64,000 nucleotides of DNA from Rhodococcus sp. B50 (GCF_013602415.1 NZ_WPAG02000002.1:682001-746000); one strand, 5' to 3'. Numbered from the stretch's first letter, positions 20,951 through 29,378 are shown. A program made the numbers and translations. The notes: generated by a model from the letters alone, not told the origin.

Positions 20951-22372
20951 GTGACCCGACGCACCAAGATCGTTTGCACTATGGGGCCGGCCACCGCCGA
21001 CCCCGATGTCCTGCGGAATCTCGTCGACGCCGGAATGGACGTCGCCCGCCTGAACTTCAGCCACGGCGAACACGCCGACCACGAGGGCCACTACAACCGG
21101 GTCCGCGCTGCGTCGGAGGCCTCCGGGCACGCCGTCGGCATCCTCGCCGATCTCCAGGGGCCGAAGATCCGGCTCGGACGATTCGCCGAGGACCGCACTG
21201 TGTGGGAACACGGTGAAGTAGTCCGCATCACCGTCGACGACGTGGTCGGCGACCACGACCGCGTCTCGACCACCTACAAGGAACTCGCTCAGGACGCCGT
21301 CGCCGGCGACCGGCTGCTCGTCGACGACGGCAAGGTCGGACTGGTGGTCGAGGCGGTGGAAGGCAACGACGTCGTCTGCCGGGTCATCGAGGGCGGACCG
21401 GTCAGCAACAACAAGGGTGTCTCCCTGCCGGGGATGAACGTCTCCGTTCCGGCCATGTCCGAGAAGGACATCGAGGATCTCGAGTTCGCCCTGCGCCTCG
21501 GTGTCGACTTCATCGCCTTGTCGTTCGTGCGGTCGCCGGCCGACGTCGAACTCGTCCACGAGGTCATGGACCGCGTCGGGCGGCACGTGCCGGTGATCGC
21601 CAAGCTCGAGAAGCCCGAGGCCGTCGAGAATCTCGAGGCCGTGGTCCTCGCCTTCGACGCGGTCATGGTGGCGCGCGGCGACCTCGGCGTCGAGCTGCCG
21701 CTCGAGGAGGTCCCGCTCGTGCAGAAGCGCGCGATCCAGATCGCGCGCGAGAACGCCAAGCCCGTCATCGTCGCGACGCAGATGCTCGAGTCGATGATCG
21801 AGAACTCGCGTCCCACCCGCGCCGAGGCGTCCGACGTCGCTAACGCGGTGCTCGACGGCGCCGACGCCGTGATGCTCTCGGGTGAGACCTCCGTCGGGAA
21901 ATTCCCGGTCGAAACGGTTCGCACGATGGCGCGCATCATCGCCGCCGTCGAATCCGATTCGACGGAAGTTCCTGCGCTGACGCACGTTCCGCGCACCAAG
22001 CGCGGTGTCATCTCGTACGCCGCCCGCGACATCGGTGAGCGTCTCGACGCCAAGGCGCTCGTTGCCTTCACCCAGTCCGGCGACACCGTGCGCCGGCTCG
22101 CGCGTCTGCACACGCCGCTGCCGCTGCTCGCCTTCACGCCCGTCCCGCACATCCGTAACCAGCTGGCGCTGACGTGGGGTACCGAGACCTTCTCGGTCGA
22201 ACCGGTCGACACCACCGATCAGATGGTCGAACAGGTCGACGCGGCATTGCTGTCGCTGGGCCGGTACCAGCGTGGCGATCTCGTGGTGATCGTCGCCGGT
22301 GCCCCTCCGGGACGTTCGGGTTCGACCAACCTCATCCACGTGCACCGGCTCGGTGAGAAAGACACCCGGTGA
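20951..22372 (+). CDS. pyk: Pyruvate kinase
   Basis: The 473-aa glycolytic enzyme transfers phosphate from PEP to ADP. It starts TRRTKIVCTMGPATADP. Motifs are MDVARLNFSHG, LADLQGPKIRLG, the active-site Lys/Glu region VIAKLEKPEAVENLE, VMVARGDLGVELPLEEVPLVQKR and DGADAVMLSGETSVGKFPVE. The C-terminal allosteric domain is shorter than in class I enzymes and ends FGSTNL-like as GRSGSTNLIHVHRLG. It overlaps tesB by GTGA. Confidence 0.97.
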   Translation: MTRRTKIVCTMGPATADPDVLRNLVDAGMDVARLNFSHGEHADHEGHYNRVRAASEASGHAVGILADLQGPKIRLGRFAEDRTVWEHGEVVRITVDDVVGDHDRVSTTYKELAQDAVAGDRLLVDDGKVGLVVEAVEGNDVVCRVIEGGPVSNNKGVSLPGMNVSVPAMSEKDIEDLEFALRLGVDFIALSFVRSPADVELVHEVMDRVGRHVPVIAKLEKPEAVENLEAVVLAFDAVMVARGDLGVELPLEEVPLVQKRAIQIARENAKPVIVATQMLESMIENSRPTRAEASDVANAVLDGADAVMLSGETSVGKFPVETVRTMARIIAAVESDSTEVPALTHVPRTKRGVISYAARDIGERLDAKALVAFTQSGDTVRRLARLHTPLPLLAFTPVPHIRNQLALTWGTETFSVEPVDTTDQMVEQVDAALLSLGRYQRGDLVVIVAGAPPGRSGSTNLIHVHRLGEKDTR

Positions 22373-23253
22373 CACGTTCGGACACAACGGATCTCGATGT
22401 TCTCCTCGGCCTGCTCGATCTGGAGCAGACCGAGGAGAACGTCTTCCGGGGCGGGCATCCGACGCAGGTCGGCAGCCGCACCTTCGGCGGACAACTCGTC
22501 GCGCAGGCACTTGTCGCGGCCGGGCGCACCGTGGGTGATCGTCCGGTGCACGCGGTCAATGCCCACTTCATCCGGGGCGGCGACGTCAAGCGACCCATCG
22601 ACTACCACGTCGTCACCCACCGGGACGGCCGGGATTTCGCCAACCGGATGGTCACCGCCTATCAGGACGAGCAGGAACTGTTCGTCATGCTCGCCGCCTT
22701 CCAGCGGTGGGGTAAGGGCCTCGAGCATTCGGTGACCGTTCCCGAAGTTCCACTGCCCGAAGCTCTTCCGCCGATCGGCGAACGTCTGCGCGGCTTCGAG
22801 GACCAGCTGCCGCACTTCGTCGGTGCACTCAAACCGATCGACATGCGTTACGCGAACGACCCTGCCTGGGTGCTGCGGGGAACGGGGGAGAAGCTCGGTC
22901 ACAACCGCGTGTGGATGCGCGCCGACGGGCAGTTGCCCGACGATCCGCTGCTTCACGTCGCCACACTGGCCTACGCGTCCGACACGACCGTCCTCGACTC
23001 GATCCTCACCACCCACGGTCTGTCGTGGGGACTGGACCGGATCGTGGCCGCGACCGTCAACCATTCGATCTGGTTCCACCGTCCGCTCCGCTTCGACGAA
23101 TGGCACCTGTACGCCACGGAATCGCCGGTGGCCGCAGGTTCCCGCGGGATGGCGACCGGCCGCTATTTCACGATCGAGGGTGAACTCGTAGCGACCGTCG
23201 TGCAGGAAGGGCTGATCCGTCACTTTCCGCCGCGTCGTCCGTCGGGGAGCTGA
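22369..23253 (+). CDS. tesB: Acyl-CoA thioesterase II
   Basis: The 294-aa protein is a double hot-dog thioesterase that hydrolyses acyl-CoA. The first hot-dog half has VFRGGHPTQVGSRTFGGQLVAQALVAAGRTV and VHAVNAHFIRGGD. The second has LAYASDTTVLDSIL and NHSIWFHRPLRFDEWHLY, with the Asp-Gln-Thr type active site spread over both. GTG 22369 overlaps the pyk stop. The 3' end overlaps the convergent marR gene by 34 bp. Confidence 0.93.
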   Translation: MTRSDTTDLDVLLGLLDLEQTEENVFRGGHPTQVGSRTFGGQLVAQALVAAGRTVGDRPVHAVNAHFIRGGDVKRPIDYHVVTHRDGRDFANRMVTAYQDEQELFVMLAAFQRWGKGLEHSVTVPEVPLPEALPPIGERLRGFEDQLPHFVGALKPIDMRYANDPAWVLRGTGEKLGHNRVWMRADGQLPDDPLLHVATLAYASDTTVLDSILTTHGLSWGLDRIVAATVNHSIWFHRPLRFDEWHLYATESPVAAGSRGMATGRYFTIEGELVATVVQEGLIRHFPPRRPSGS

Positions 23254-23696
23254 CCGGCCGATCGGTCGAGGGCGGCGGACAGTGCGCGCATGCCCTCCAC
23301 GATTGTCGTCAGTTCCTCGACGCCGGTCTCCTCGCACAATGCGCGCGTGGCGTCGGCGTGGGCCGGACCGATCGCCCGGATCGCGTCGCGGCCCGCGGGC
23401 GTCATCGCGACGAGCTTGGCGCGCCGGTGCGCCGGATTGGACCGGTATTCCGCCAGGCCCTTGTCGACGAGAAGGTCGGCGATGCGCTGCACGCTCTGCC
23501 GGGTGACGCCCATCTCGCGTGCGATCGCGGAAACCGAGAGCGGAGCGGGGGAGACCGCGCCGAGGACCTGCCACCAGGCGGCGGTGAGCCCGACGGGACG
23601 CGCCAGGGTCTCGGCCAGCGCGAGGAACTGCCCGTTGAGACGGAAGGCGGTCAGTGCGGCCGCGCTGAGCAGGTCCGTCTCGTGGTGCTCCGTCAC
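23220..23696 (-). CDS. MarR-family transcriptional regulator
   Basis: The 158-aa protein has the MarR winged helix: LSVSAIAREMGVTRQSVQRIADLLVDKGLAEYRSNPAHRRAKLVAMTPAGRDAI (about residues 52-107), with Trp-rich helix AAWWQVLGAV before it. Translation starts at GTG 23696, overlapping the stop of the upstream pfpI-like gene (GTGA), so the two are one operon. The operon promoter contains repeated sites that could be its operator (autoregulation, inferred). Confidence 0.86.
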   Translation of the reverse strand: MTEHHETDLLSAAALTAFRLNGQFLALAETLARPVGLTAAWWQVLGAVSPAPLSVSAIAREMGVTRQSVQRIADLLVDKGLAEYRSNPAHRRAKLVAMTPAGRDAIRAIGPAHADATRALCEETGVEELTTIVEGMRALSAALDRSAGQLPDGRRGGK

Positions 23697-24310
23697 GACC
23701 CGGATGCCATGAGCTGGTAATAGCCGCGCGGGTCGCGTTCGCCGTAGAGGGCGTACCAGGCGTCGAGGACGCGCGGTTCGTACACGTCGAGCCGGGCGAA
23801 GATCGCGCGGGCGAAGTGGACCGGGGCGATGCCGCTCGCGGTGATGAGATCGCCGTCGGTGACTGCAGGCTCGTCCCGGTACAGACTTGCGCCGCCGTAT
23901 CCGACGCCCTGCAGGAATTCGAGGGCGTTGCTCGTGTGGGGCCGCTCGTCGAGTAGTCCGGCGGCGGCGAAAGCCCCGGTCGCGCCGCAAGCCGCCGCCA
24001 CCGGTACGCCGGCGTCGAGGAACTGCCGGGCCTTGTCGACGAAGGGAGCGAAGGCGTCGGTCGGCCAGATGTCGTTGCCCGCGAGGATCAGCATGGCGCT
24101 GTCCTCGGGCGTCACGTCCGCGAGCACGGTGTCCGGGACGATCCTGAGTCCGCCCTTCGTCGTGACCGGCTCGGCGGAGATGCCGACCGTGCGGACGCGA
24201 TACCGCCCGGGATTCCGCTGCCACTCGGGATCTGCGATGTGCGCCGAGACGTATCCGATCTCCCAGTCCGCCAGGGTGTCGTACACGGCGACGTGAACTG
24301 TGTCCACCAT
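23693..24310 (-). CDS. DJ-1/PfpI family protein
   Basis: The 205-aa class I glutamine-amidotransferase-like protein starts VDTVHVAVYDTLADWEIGY. The nucleophile elbow is VAAACGATGAFAAAGLLDE with Cys about residue 108, and the family Glu-type region is ADWEIGYV. Relatives include isonitrile hydratase-like and glyoxalase/stress proteins. The enzymatic role here is not clear. It is cotranscribed with the following marR gene. The promoter has a perfect TTGACA and appears leaderless. Confidence 0.82.
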   Translation of the reverse strand: MVDTVHVAVYDTLADWEIGYVSAHIADPEWQRNPGRYRVRTVGISAEPVTTKGGLRIVPDTVLADVTPEDSAMLILAGNDIWPTDAFAPFVDKARQFLDAGVPVAAACGATGAFAAAGLLDERPHTSNALEFLQGVGYGGASLYRDEPAVTDGDLITASGIAPVHFARAIFARLDVYEPRVLDAWYALYGERDPRGYYQLMASGS

Positions 24311-24345
24311 GACAGTATGCTGACAAAAACGCAGTGTGCTGTCAA
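24310..24345 (-). promoter_or_regulatory. pfpI-marR promoter with tandem operator-like repeats
   Basis: On the minus strand, TTGACA (24345-24340), 17 bp, CAGCAT (24322-24317) and 6 nt to ATG 24310 form a leaderless promoter. Two 14-bp direct repeats with two mismatches, plus-strand CAGTATGCTGACAA (24313-24326) and CAGTGTGCTGTCAA (24332-24345), cover the -10 and -35, spaced 19 bp. TGACAG/CTGTCA also forms an outer inverted repeat. Confidence 0.55.
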
Positions 24346-24373
24346 TGGCGTGCCGTCGCTGATCGATGGTGAT

Positions 24374-24403
24374 TTGCCCGGTGGTCGCGGAGGCGATTAG
24401 CCT
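24374..24403 (+). promoter_or_regulatory. Possible promoter of the Cys-leader operon
   Basis: TTGCCC (24374-24379) and TAGCCT (24398-24403) are spaced 18 bp, about 65 bp upstream of the leader peptide start. The match is moderate. Confidence 0.35.
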
Positions 24404-24468
24404 TGATCAGGACCACGTCGTGGCGCCACTGTCGTCGAAGGTCGCGCGCGGCCTCATCGGAGGAGAAC

Positions 24469-24546
24469 ATGGGCAACACTCACACGCAGACTGTGAGCAC
24501 ACGCGCTCGGGGCGCCGTGGCTCCTGCGTGTTGTCGTTGCCGCTGA
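24469..24546 (+). CDS. 25-aa leader peptide with clustered C-terminal Cys codons
   Basis: ATG 24469 has a strong ribosome site (GGAGGAG, 6 nt before). The frame ends at TGA 24544-24546, with C-terminus APACCRCR: three Cys codons (TGT TGT .. TGC) in the last five. The N-part is polar, with THTQTVSTRARG. Actinobacteria use short Cys-rich leader ORFs as cysteine-responsive attenuators ahead of sulfur genes, where ribosome stalling at the Cys codons when Cys-tRNA is scarce changes downstream RNA folding. Here it lies 114 bp ahead of an oxygenase plus methionine-type importer operon and is followed by hairpins. The peptide itself probably has no function. The overlapping 74-codon frame from 24366 is judged a shadow. 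Confidence 0.72.
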   Translation: MGNTHTQTVSTRARGAVAPACCRCR

Positions 24547-24558
24547 TCACCCCTGTCC

Positions 24559-24629
24559 GGGCAGCTCGTCCTGCCCTCACGATTCCCTGAGTCCGCTGCG
24601 GCCGACCATCCGGCAAGCGACCGGGAATC
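24559..24629 (+). promoter_or_regulatory. Candidate attenuator RNA structures after the Cys leader
   Basis: GGGCAG (24559-24564), loop CTCGTC, CTGCCC (24571-24576) is a perfect 6-bp hairpin starting 13 nt after the leader stop. GATTCCC (24581-24587) pairs with GGGAATC (24623-24629) over a GC-rich loop and could mask the approach to the next gene's ribosome site (GAAAGG near 24649). Their positions suit a stall-dependent switch. Confidence 0.5.
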
Positions 24630-24660
24630 CTCGCATCCGATGCGGCTCGAAAGGCATATC

Positions 24661-25689
24661 ATGTCCGATTCGACGGTATTACCCGTCATCGATCTGTCCC
24701 ATCTCGACGGAGACGACGCAGCCCGTACTGCTCTGCTCGACAGTCTCCGGGTGGCCACTCACGAGATCGGGTTCTTCCACCTCGCCGGTCACGGGATCGA
24801 TACCGCGCTCGCGGACGACCTCGTCGCCGCGGCTCGCGAGTTCTTCGCCCTTCCCGAGGTAGACAAGCTCGCCATCGAGAACCTCCACTCGCCCCATTTC
24901 CGCGGCTACACCCGCGTCGGTGGTGAACGCACCCAGGGCTACGTGGACTGGCGCGAACAACTCGACATCGGTCCGGAGCGCGACGCTGTCGCCGAGATCG
25001 ACCCCGACCGTCCCTGGGAGGTCCTGCACGGCCCCAATCTGTGGCCGGAGCGAATCCCGCGACTGCGCGAACTGGCGTTGCGCTGGATCGACGAGGCCGG
25101 CGGCGTCGGACGCCGACTGCTCGGTGCCTGGGCCGAATCGCTCGGCGCCCCGGCCGATCACTTCGAGGAGGCTTTCGCCGATCCCGATCCGCTGCTCAAG
25201 ATCGCGCGCTATCCCGGGCACGACCGGTCGGTCACCGACCAGGGGGTAGGCAGTCACAAGGACGTCGGCGCGTTGACACTGCTGTATCCCGAGCCCGGCA
25301 GCACCGGATTCCAGGTCGAACTCGACGGTCGCTGGGTCGAAATCGACCCGCTCCCAGGTCATTTCATCGTCAACATCGGTGAACTCCTCGAGGTCGCCAC
25401 CGGAGGTTACCTCCAGGCGACGGTCCATCGGGTGCTGCCCCCGCCCGCGGGCACCGACCGCGTGTCGTTGCCGTTCTTCCTCAATCCCGGTCTCGACCGG
25501 GCCCTCCCACCGGTGGAGTTGCCCGCGGATCTCGCAGCAGTTGCCCGCGGTGTCGGTCCCGACGCGCACGGCGGTACCCTGCACGCCGTCTACGGCCTCA
25601 ACGCACTCAAGTCCCGGCTACGAGCACACCCGAACGTGGCGGAGCGTTTTCACGCGGATCTCCTCGCCCGCTTCGCCGCACCCCGATAA
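24661..25689 (+). CDS. Isopenicillin-N-synthase-like Fe(II)/2-oxoglutarate-type oxygenase
   Basis: The 342-aa protein has the DIOX_N region (VIDLSHLDGDD, EIGFFHLAGHGID) and the C-terminal double-stranded beta-helix. The iron ligands are His and Asp in GVGSHKDVGALTLL and His in LQATVHRVLPPP. The co-substrate Arg-Ser is in TDRVSLPFF. ATG 24661 has GAAAGG upstream; an in-frame ATG at 24640 is less well placed. It lies between a Cys leader and metQ, so its substrate may be a sulfur compound. The reaction is unknown. Confidence 0.85.
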   Translation: MSDSTVLPVIDLSHLDGDDAARTALLDSLRVATHEIGFFHLAGHGIDTALADDLVAAAREFFALPEVDKLAIENLHSPHFRGYTRVGGERTQGYVDWREQLDIGPERDAVAEIDPDRPWEVLHGPNLWPERIPRLRELALRWIDEAGGVGRRLLGAWAESLGAPADHFEEAFADPDPLLKIARYPGHDRSVTDQGVGSHKDVGALTLLYPEPGSTGFQVELDGRWVEIDPLPGHFIVNIGELLEVATGGYLQATVHRVLPPPAGTDRVSLPFFLNPGLDRALPPVELPADLAAVARGVGPDAHGGTLHAVYGLNALKSRLRAHPNVAERFHADLLARFAAPR

Positions 25690-25733
25690 TCGATTCTGTC
25701 CGTCCCGCATTCCCTACGGAAGGTATCCACCCG

Positions 25734-26570
25734 ATGTCACTGCGTCGTATCGTCGTCGCCTCCGCCGCGCTCACCCTCGCTGTGGGGCTGGCGGCCTGCT
25801 CGTCGTCCGAAGGGGACGACACCACCCTCCGGATCTCTGCATCGTCCACTCCGCACGTCGAGATCCTCGACCAGATCGTGAGCACCGGGGCGCTGGGCGA
25901 CTACACGCTCGACATCGTCGAGATCACCGGCGAGGTCGATCCCAACGAACTGCTCGAGGCCGGCGACGTCGACGCGAACTTCTTCCAGCACGAGCCCTAC
26001 CTGACCGACTGGCAGAAGCAGAAGGGGGTCGACGATCTCGTCGCGGTCGCCGATGTGCACCTCGAACCGATCGGTCTCTACTCGAACAAGATCGCGTCGC
26101 TCGACGAGCTGAAGGACGGCGACACCGTCGCCGTGCCGCGCGACACCACCAATTACGCCCGCGCGCTGTACCTGCTCGAATCGGCCGGTCTGCTCGAGAT
26201 GGACGTGCCCTTCGAGGAGGCCGACCTGTCGGTGGTCACCGAATCGAACATCACCGCCAATCCTAAGAACCTGAACCTCGTCGGCATCGAGCGTCCGCAG
26301 CTCGCCCGTCAGCTCGACGACGCGCAGATCACCGCCGCCGTGATCAACTCCAACTACGCCCTCGAAGCCGGACTGAACCCGGCCGACGACGCCATCCTCA
26401 CCGAAGAAGTCGAGGGCAACCCCTTCTCCAACCTGCTCGTCGTGCGGGCCGAGAACGAGAACGACCCGGCCGTCACCGCTCTCGCCGAGGCCCTCGAATC
26501 GCCCGAGACGGCTGCCTGGATCGAGGAGACCTACTCCGGCGCCGTACTGCCGGTCCACCCGACGAACTGA
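25734..26570 (+). CDS. metQ: Methionine-type ABC transporter substrate-binding lipoprotein
   Basis: The 278-aa protein has a signal peptide with lipobox LAVGLAACSSSEGDD (Cys about residue 22), so Lgt would lipidate it and it would be anchored outside the membrane. The mature part is of the NlpA/MetQ class: VEITGEVDPNELLEAGDVDANFFQHEPYL and NYALEAGLNPADDAI are typical. Binding of methionine or a related sulfur amino acid is likely from family; the leader peptide supports a sulfur role. The stop overlaps metN (TGATG). Confidence 0.88.
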   Translation: MSLRRIVVASAALTLAVGLAACSSSEGDDTTLRISASSTPHVEILDQIVSTGALGDYTLDIVEITGEVDPNELLEAGDVDANFFQHEPYLTDWQKQKGVDDLVAVADVHLEPIGLYSNKIASLDELKDGDTVAVPRDTTNYARALYLLESAGLLEMDVPFEEADLSVVTESNITANPKNLNLVGIERPQLARQLDDAQITAAVINSNYALEAGLNPADDAILTEEVEGNPFSNLLVVRAENENDPAVTALAEALESPETAAWIEETYSGAVLPVHPTN

Positions 26571-27589
26571 TGATCGTCGTCGATAACCTCGTCAAGACCT
26601 TTCCCGGAGCGGGGCGCTCCGGGGAGGTCGCGGCACTACGAGGGGTGTCGCTCGAGATCCCGGACGGTGAGATCTACGGCATCGTGGGCCCGTCCGGATC
26701 GGGCAAGTCCACCCTGTTGCGCTGCCTGAACCTGCTCGAGCGGCCTACCTCGGGACGGATCCTGCTCGGCAAGGACGATCTGTCGACGCTGTCCGGCGCC
26801 GATCTGCGCGCGGCCCGTCGCCGGATCGGGACGGTCTTCCAGCAGTTCAATCTGCTGCATTCGCGCACCGTGATCCGGAACGTGGAGTTCCCGCTCGAGG
26901 TGGCCGGGGTGGGCAAGGAGCAGCGCCGGAAGCGAGCCCTGGAGCTGCTCGATCTCGTCGGGCTGGCGGGCAAGGGGGAGAGTTTCCCGTCCCAGCTGTC
27001 CGGCGGTCAGCAGCAGCGCGTGGGTATCGCCCGTGCCCTCGCGGCCGAGCCGGAGGTGCTGCTGTGCGACGAGGCCACAAGCGCCCTGGATCCGAACACC
27101 ACCGATCAGGTTCTCGATCTCGTCGCCGAGGTCAACAGGCGACTGGGTGTGACGGTCGTGGTGATCACCCACGAACTCGGGGTGCTGCGCCGGATCTGCA
27201 CCTCGGCCGCGCGTCTCGCCGCAGGGCAGGTCGTCGAGACCGGCCGGATCGTCGATCTCGTCGCCGATCCCGAGTCGGCACTCGGGCACGCACTCGTCCC
27301 GGTCGGCACCGACCCGTCGGCGGGCTCGGGCGCGGACACGGCTCTGGTCACCGCGATCGGCGATGCCGCACACGGACCGTGGCTCGCGGAGATGATCCGT
27401 GCGCTCGACGCTGACATCGCCGTGGTCGGCGGCAGGGTCGAACAGGTCGGCAGCGTCACCGTGGGCCGGATGCGCCTGCGCTTCACTGCGGGCACCGACC
27501 GGGCACGCGTCGAAGGATTCGTGGCCGAACGCCCGTACCTGAGCCTGGCGTGGGGGACGGAAGGCGAACTGGAGGGACTCACGGAATGA
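26570..27589 (+). CDS. metN: Methionine-type ABC transporter ATP-binding protein
   Basis: The 339-aa ATPase has Walker A GPSGSGKSTLLRC (about 38-50), Q-loop QQFNLLHSRTV, signature SQLSGGQQQRVGIARAL, Walker B VLLCDEATSALDP and switch His VVITHELG. Residues from about 260 form the NIL regulatory domain characteristic of MetN, which binds methionine and inhibits transport in E. coli. It is coupled to metQ upstream and followed 13 bp later by metI. Confidence 0.92.
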   Translation: MIVVDNLVKTFPGAGRSGEVAALRGVSLEIPDGEIYGIVGPSGSGKSTLLRCLNLLERPTSGRILLGKDDLSTLSGADLRAARRRIGTVFQQFNLLHSRTVIRNVEFPLEVAGVGKEQRRKRALELLDLVGLAGKGESFPSQLSGGQQQRVGIARALAAEPEVLLCDEATSALDPNTTDQVLDLVAEVNRRLGVTVVVITHELGVLRRICTSAARLAAGQVVETGRIVDLVADPESALGHALVPVGTDPSAGSGADTALVTAIGDAAHGPWLAEMIRALDADIAVVGGRVEQVGSVTVGRMRLRFTAGTDRARVEGFVAERPYLSLAWGTEGELEGLTE

Positions 27590-27602
27590 CGGTGCAGGCG
27601 CG

Positions 27603-28271
27603 ATGAACAAGCTGCAGTGGTACGACGCCTTCCCGGAGGTGTGGGAAGCCACCCTCGAGACGCTCTACATGGTTGCGGTGTCGTTCCTGCTCACCATCGT
27701 CGGTGGTGTGCTGGTCGGGATCGTATTGCAGTTGACGTCACCGTCCGGGCTGTGGCCCCGCAGGACGCTCAACACCGTCCTCGGTGTGATCGTCAACCTG
27801 TTCCGGTCGCTGCCCTTCCTCATCCTGCTGATCGCACTGATCGGGTTCACCCGCTTCGTCGTGGGCACCGCGATCGGGCCCACCGCGGCGATCGTGCCGC
27901 TCACCATCGGCGCGATCCCGTTCTTCGGCCGGATCGTCGAATCCGCGTTGCGGGAGGTGCCGCGCGGCCGGGTCGAGGCGGCCCAGGCGATGGGGGCCAC
28001 GAACATCCAGATCGTGCGCAAGGTGCTGCTGCCGGAGGCGTTGTCGCCGCTGATCGCCGGAGCCACCCTCACGTTGGTGCTGCTGGTGGGCTACTCGGCG
28101 ATGGCCGGCGTCATCGGTGGCGGCGGTCTCGGCGACTTCGCGATCGTCTACGGCTATCAGCGGTTCAACACGCCGGTGCTGCTCCTCGCGGTGGTCGTGC
28201 TCATCGTGATGGTGCAGATCATGCAGTCCATCGGTGATCTGATGATCCGCAGGCTCGCGCACCGGCGGTGA
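27603..28271 (+). CDS. metI: Methionine-type ABC transporter permease
   Basis: The 222-aa inner membrane protein has about five to six helices and the EAA loop for contact with the ATPase: EVPRGRVEAAQAMGATNIQIVRKVLLPEALSPLIAG. The N-terminal MNKLQWYDAFPEVWEATLETLYM is typical of MetI. It is the last gene of the operon. A GC hairpin begins right at its stop. Confidence 0.92.
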   Translation: MNKLQWYDAFPEVWEATLETLYMVAVSFLLTIVGGVLVGIVLQLTSPSGLWPRRTLNTVLGVIVNLFRSLPFLILLIALIGFTRFVVGTAIGPTAAIVPLTIGAIPFFGRIVESALREVPRGRVEAAQAMGATNIQIVRKVLLPEALSPLIAGATLTLVLLVGYSAMAGVIGGGGLGDFAIVYGYQRFNTPVLLLAVVVLIVMVQIMQSIGDLMIRRLAHRR

Positions 28272-28288
28272 CGCCCGGGAGCCGGGCG
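28272..28288. terminator. GC-rich hairpin between convergent metI and siderophore-binding gene
   Basis: CGCCCGG (28272-28278), loop GAG, CCGGGCG (28282-28288) is a perfect 7-bp stem immediately after the metI stop. A second pairing (GCACC/GGTGC) follows. It probably works in both directions, because the next gene ends at 28308 on the minus strand. Confidence 0.55.
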
Positions 28289-28307
28289 CACCACCGGTGC
28301 GTCCGGC

Positions 28308-29378
28308 TCAGCGGTCGAGTTTCGCGATCGCCTCGTCGATGAGCGGGATGTAGCGGTCGATCGCCCACGGCACGGTGAGCGGATTGATGATCGACGAGCC
28401 GGTGACGAAGGGCTGCTCCTTCGGCGCGACGAGCGACCCGCGGGACACCGCCGGGATCTGCTGGTAGACCGGCTGGGCTTCGATCTCGGCGCGGTTCGCG
28501 GGGTCGGAGTAGAAGGTGAAGATCAGATCCGATTCGGACAGCAGGCCGGCGTTCTCGAGACCGATGACCGCGGAGTCGGTGCCCTCGGTCTCCTCGAGCG
28601 TCTCCGCGACCGGGTCGACGGTCAATCCGAGTCCGCGGACCATCGCCACCCGTTGCTCATCGGGCATGAACACCCCGAGCGTGCCGGGGCCGGTGTTGTA
28701 GATGTAGGAGAACGTCACGTCGGCGTACTCGGGATGGGCGGCCGCGGCGGACTCGAAGGTGTCCTCGATCTCGGTGATCAGACCGAGGGACTCCTGGTGC
28801 CGGCCGAGTGCGGTGCCGATGGTCTCGATCTGGTCCTGCCAGGTGATCGTCCACGGCAGTTCCGGATAGGCGACGGTCGGGGCGATCGCGGACAACAGGT
28901 CGTACTGCTCCTGCGTGATGCCGGACCACGGCGCGAGGATGACGTCCGGCGCGAGTCGGGCGATCGCCTCGACGTCCACCTCGGTTCCGCCGGTGAACTG
29001 TTCGGGCAGCGGCTCGCCACGTTCGGTCAGTTCCTCGTGGATCCAGGGCAGGTAGCCCGTTTCGTCGCTGCCCCAAGGATATTCCTCCACGCCGACCGGG
29101 GTGACACCCAGTGCGATCGCCGTCTCGGCCGAGCCCATCCCGAGCGTGACGACCCGTTCGGGCCGCGCGTCGATCTCTGCCGTTCCCAGCGCGTGTTCGA
29201 TCGCGACAGGCTCGAAATCGCCGGTGGGTGAAGCATCCGACTCGTCGCCACCTCCGGACGAGCAGGCCGTGAGGACGACGGCGGCGGCGGTGACCAGCAC
29301 GGCGGTCGCGCGCGGACCGCGGCCCAGCAGGGCCGCCACGCGCGGCCCGCGGCCGGGGCGCAGGGATCGGAGTGTCAT
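28308..29378 (-). CDS. Iron-siderophore ABC transporter substrate-binding lipoprotein
   Basis: The 356-aa protein has a long basic N-terminus, a hydrophobic core and lipobox AVVLTACSSGGG (Cys about residue 39). The mature domain is of the FepB/FhuD helical-backbone class: RVVTLGMGSAETAIALGVTPVGV, IARLAPDVILAPWSGITQEQYDLL, SAIAPTVAY. ATG 29378 has AGAGG upstream; the frame extends further but includes the promoter. An IdeR-like iron box lies 31 bp upstream, so derepression under iron limitation is likely. No permease or ATPase is adjacent. Confidence 0.9.
   Translation of the reverse strand: MTLRSLRPGRGPRVAALLGRGPRATAVLVTAAAVVLTACSSGGGDESDASPTGDFEPVAIEHALGTAEIDARPERVVTLGMGSAETAIALGVTPVGVEEYPWGSDETGYLPWIHEELTERGEPLPEQFTGGTEVDVEAIARLAPDVILAPWSGITQEQYDLLSAIAPTVAYPELPWTITWQDQIETIGTALGRHQESLGLITEIEDTFESAAAAHPEYADVTFSYIYNTGPGTLGVFMPDEQRVAMVRGLGLTVDPVAETLEETEGTDSAVIGLENAGLLSESDLIFTFYSDPANRAEIEAQPVYQQIPAVSRGSLVAPKEQPFVTGSSIINPLTVPWAIDRYIPLIDEAIAKLDR

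Noticed and set aside
24366..24590. 74-codon frame overlapping the Cys leader
   Set aside because: It spans the candidate promoter, has no ribosome site and shows no domain or composition typical of a protein.
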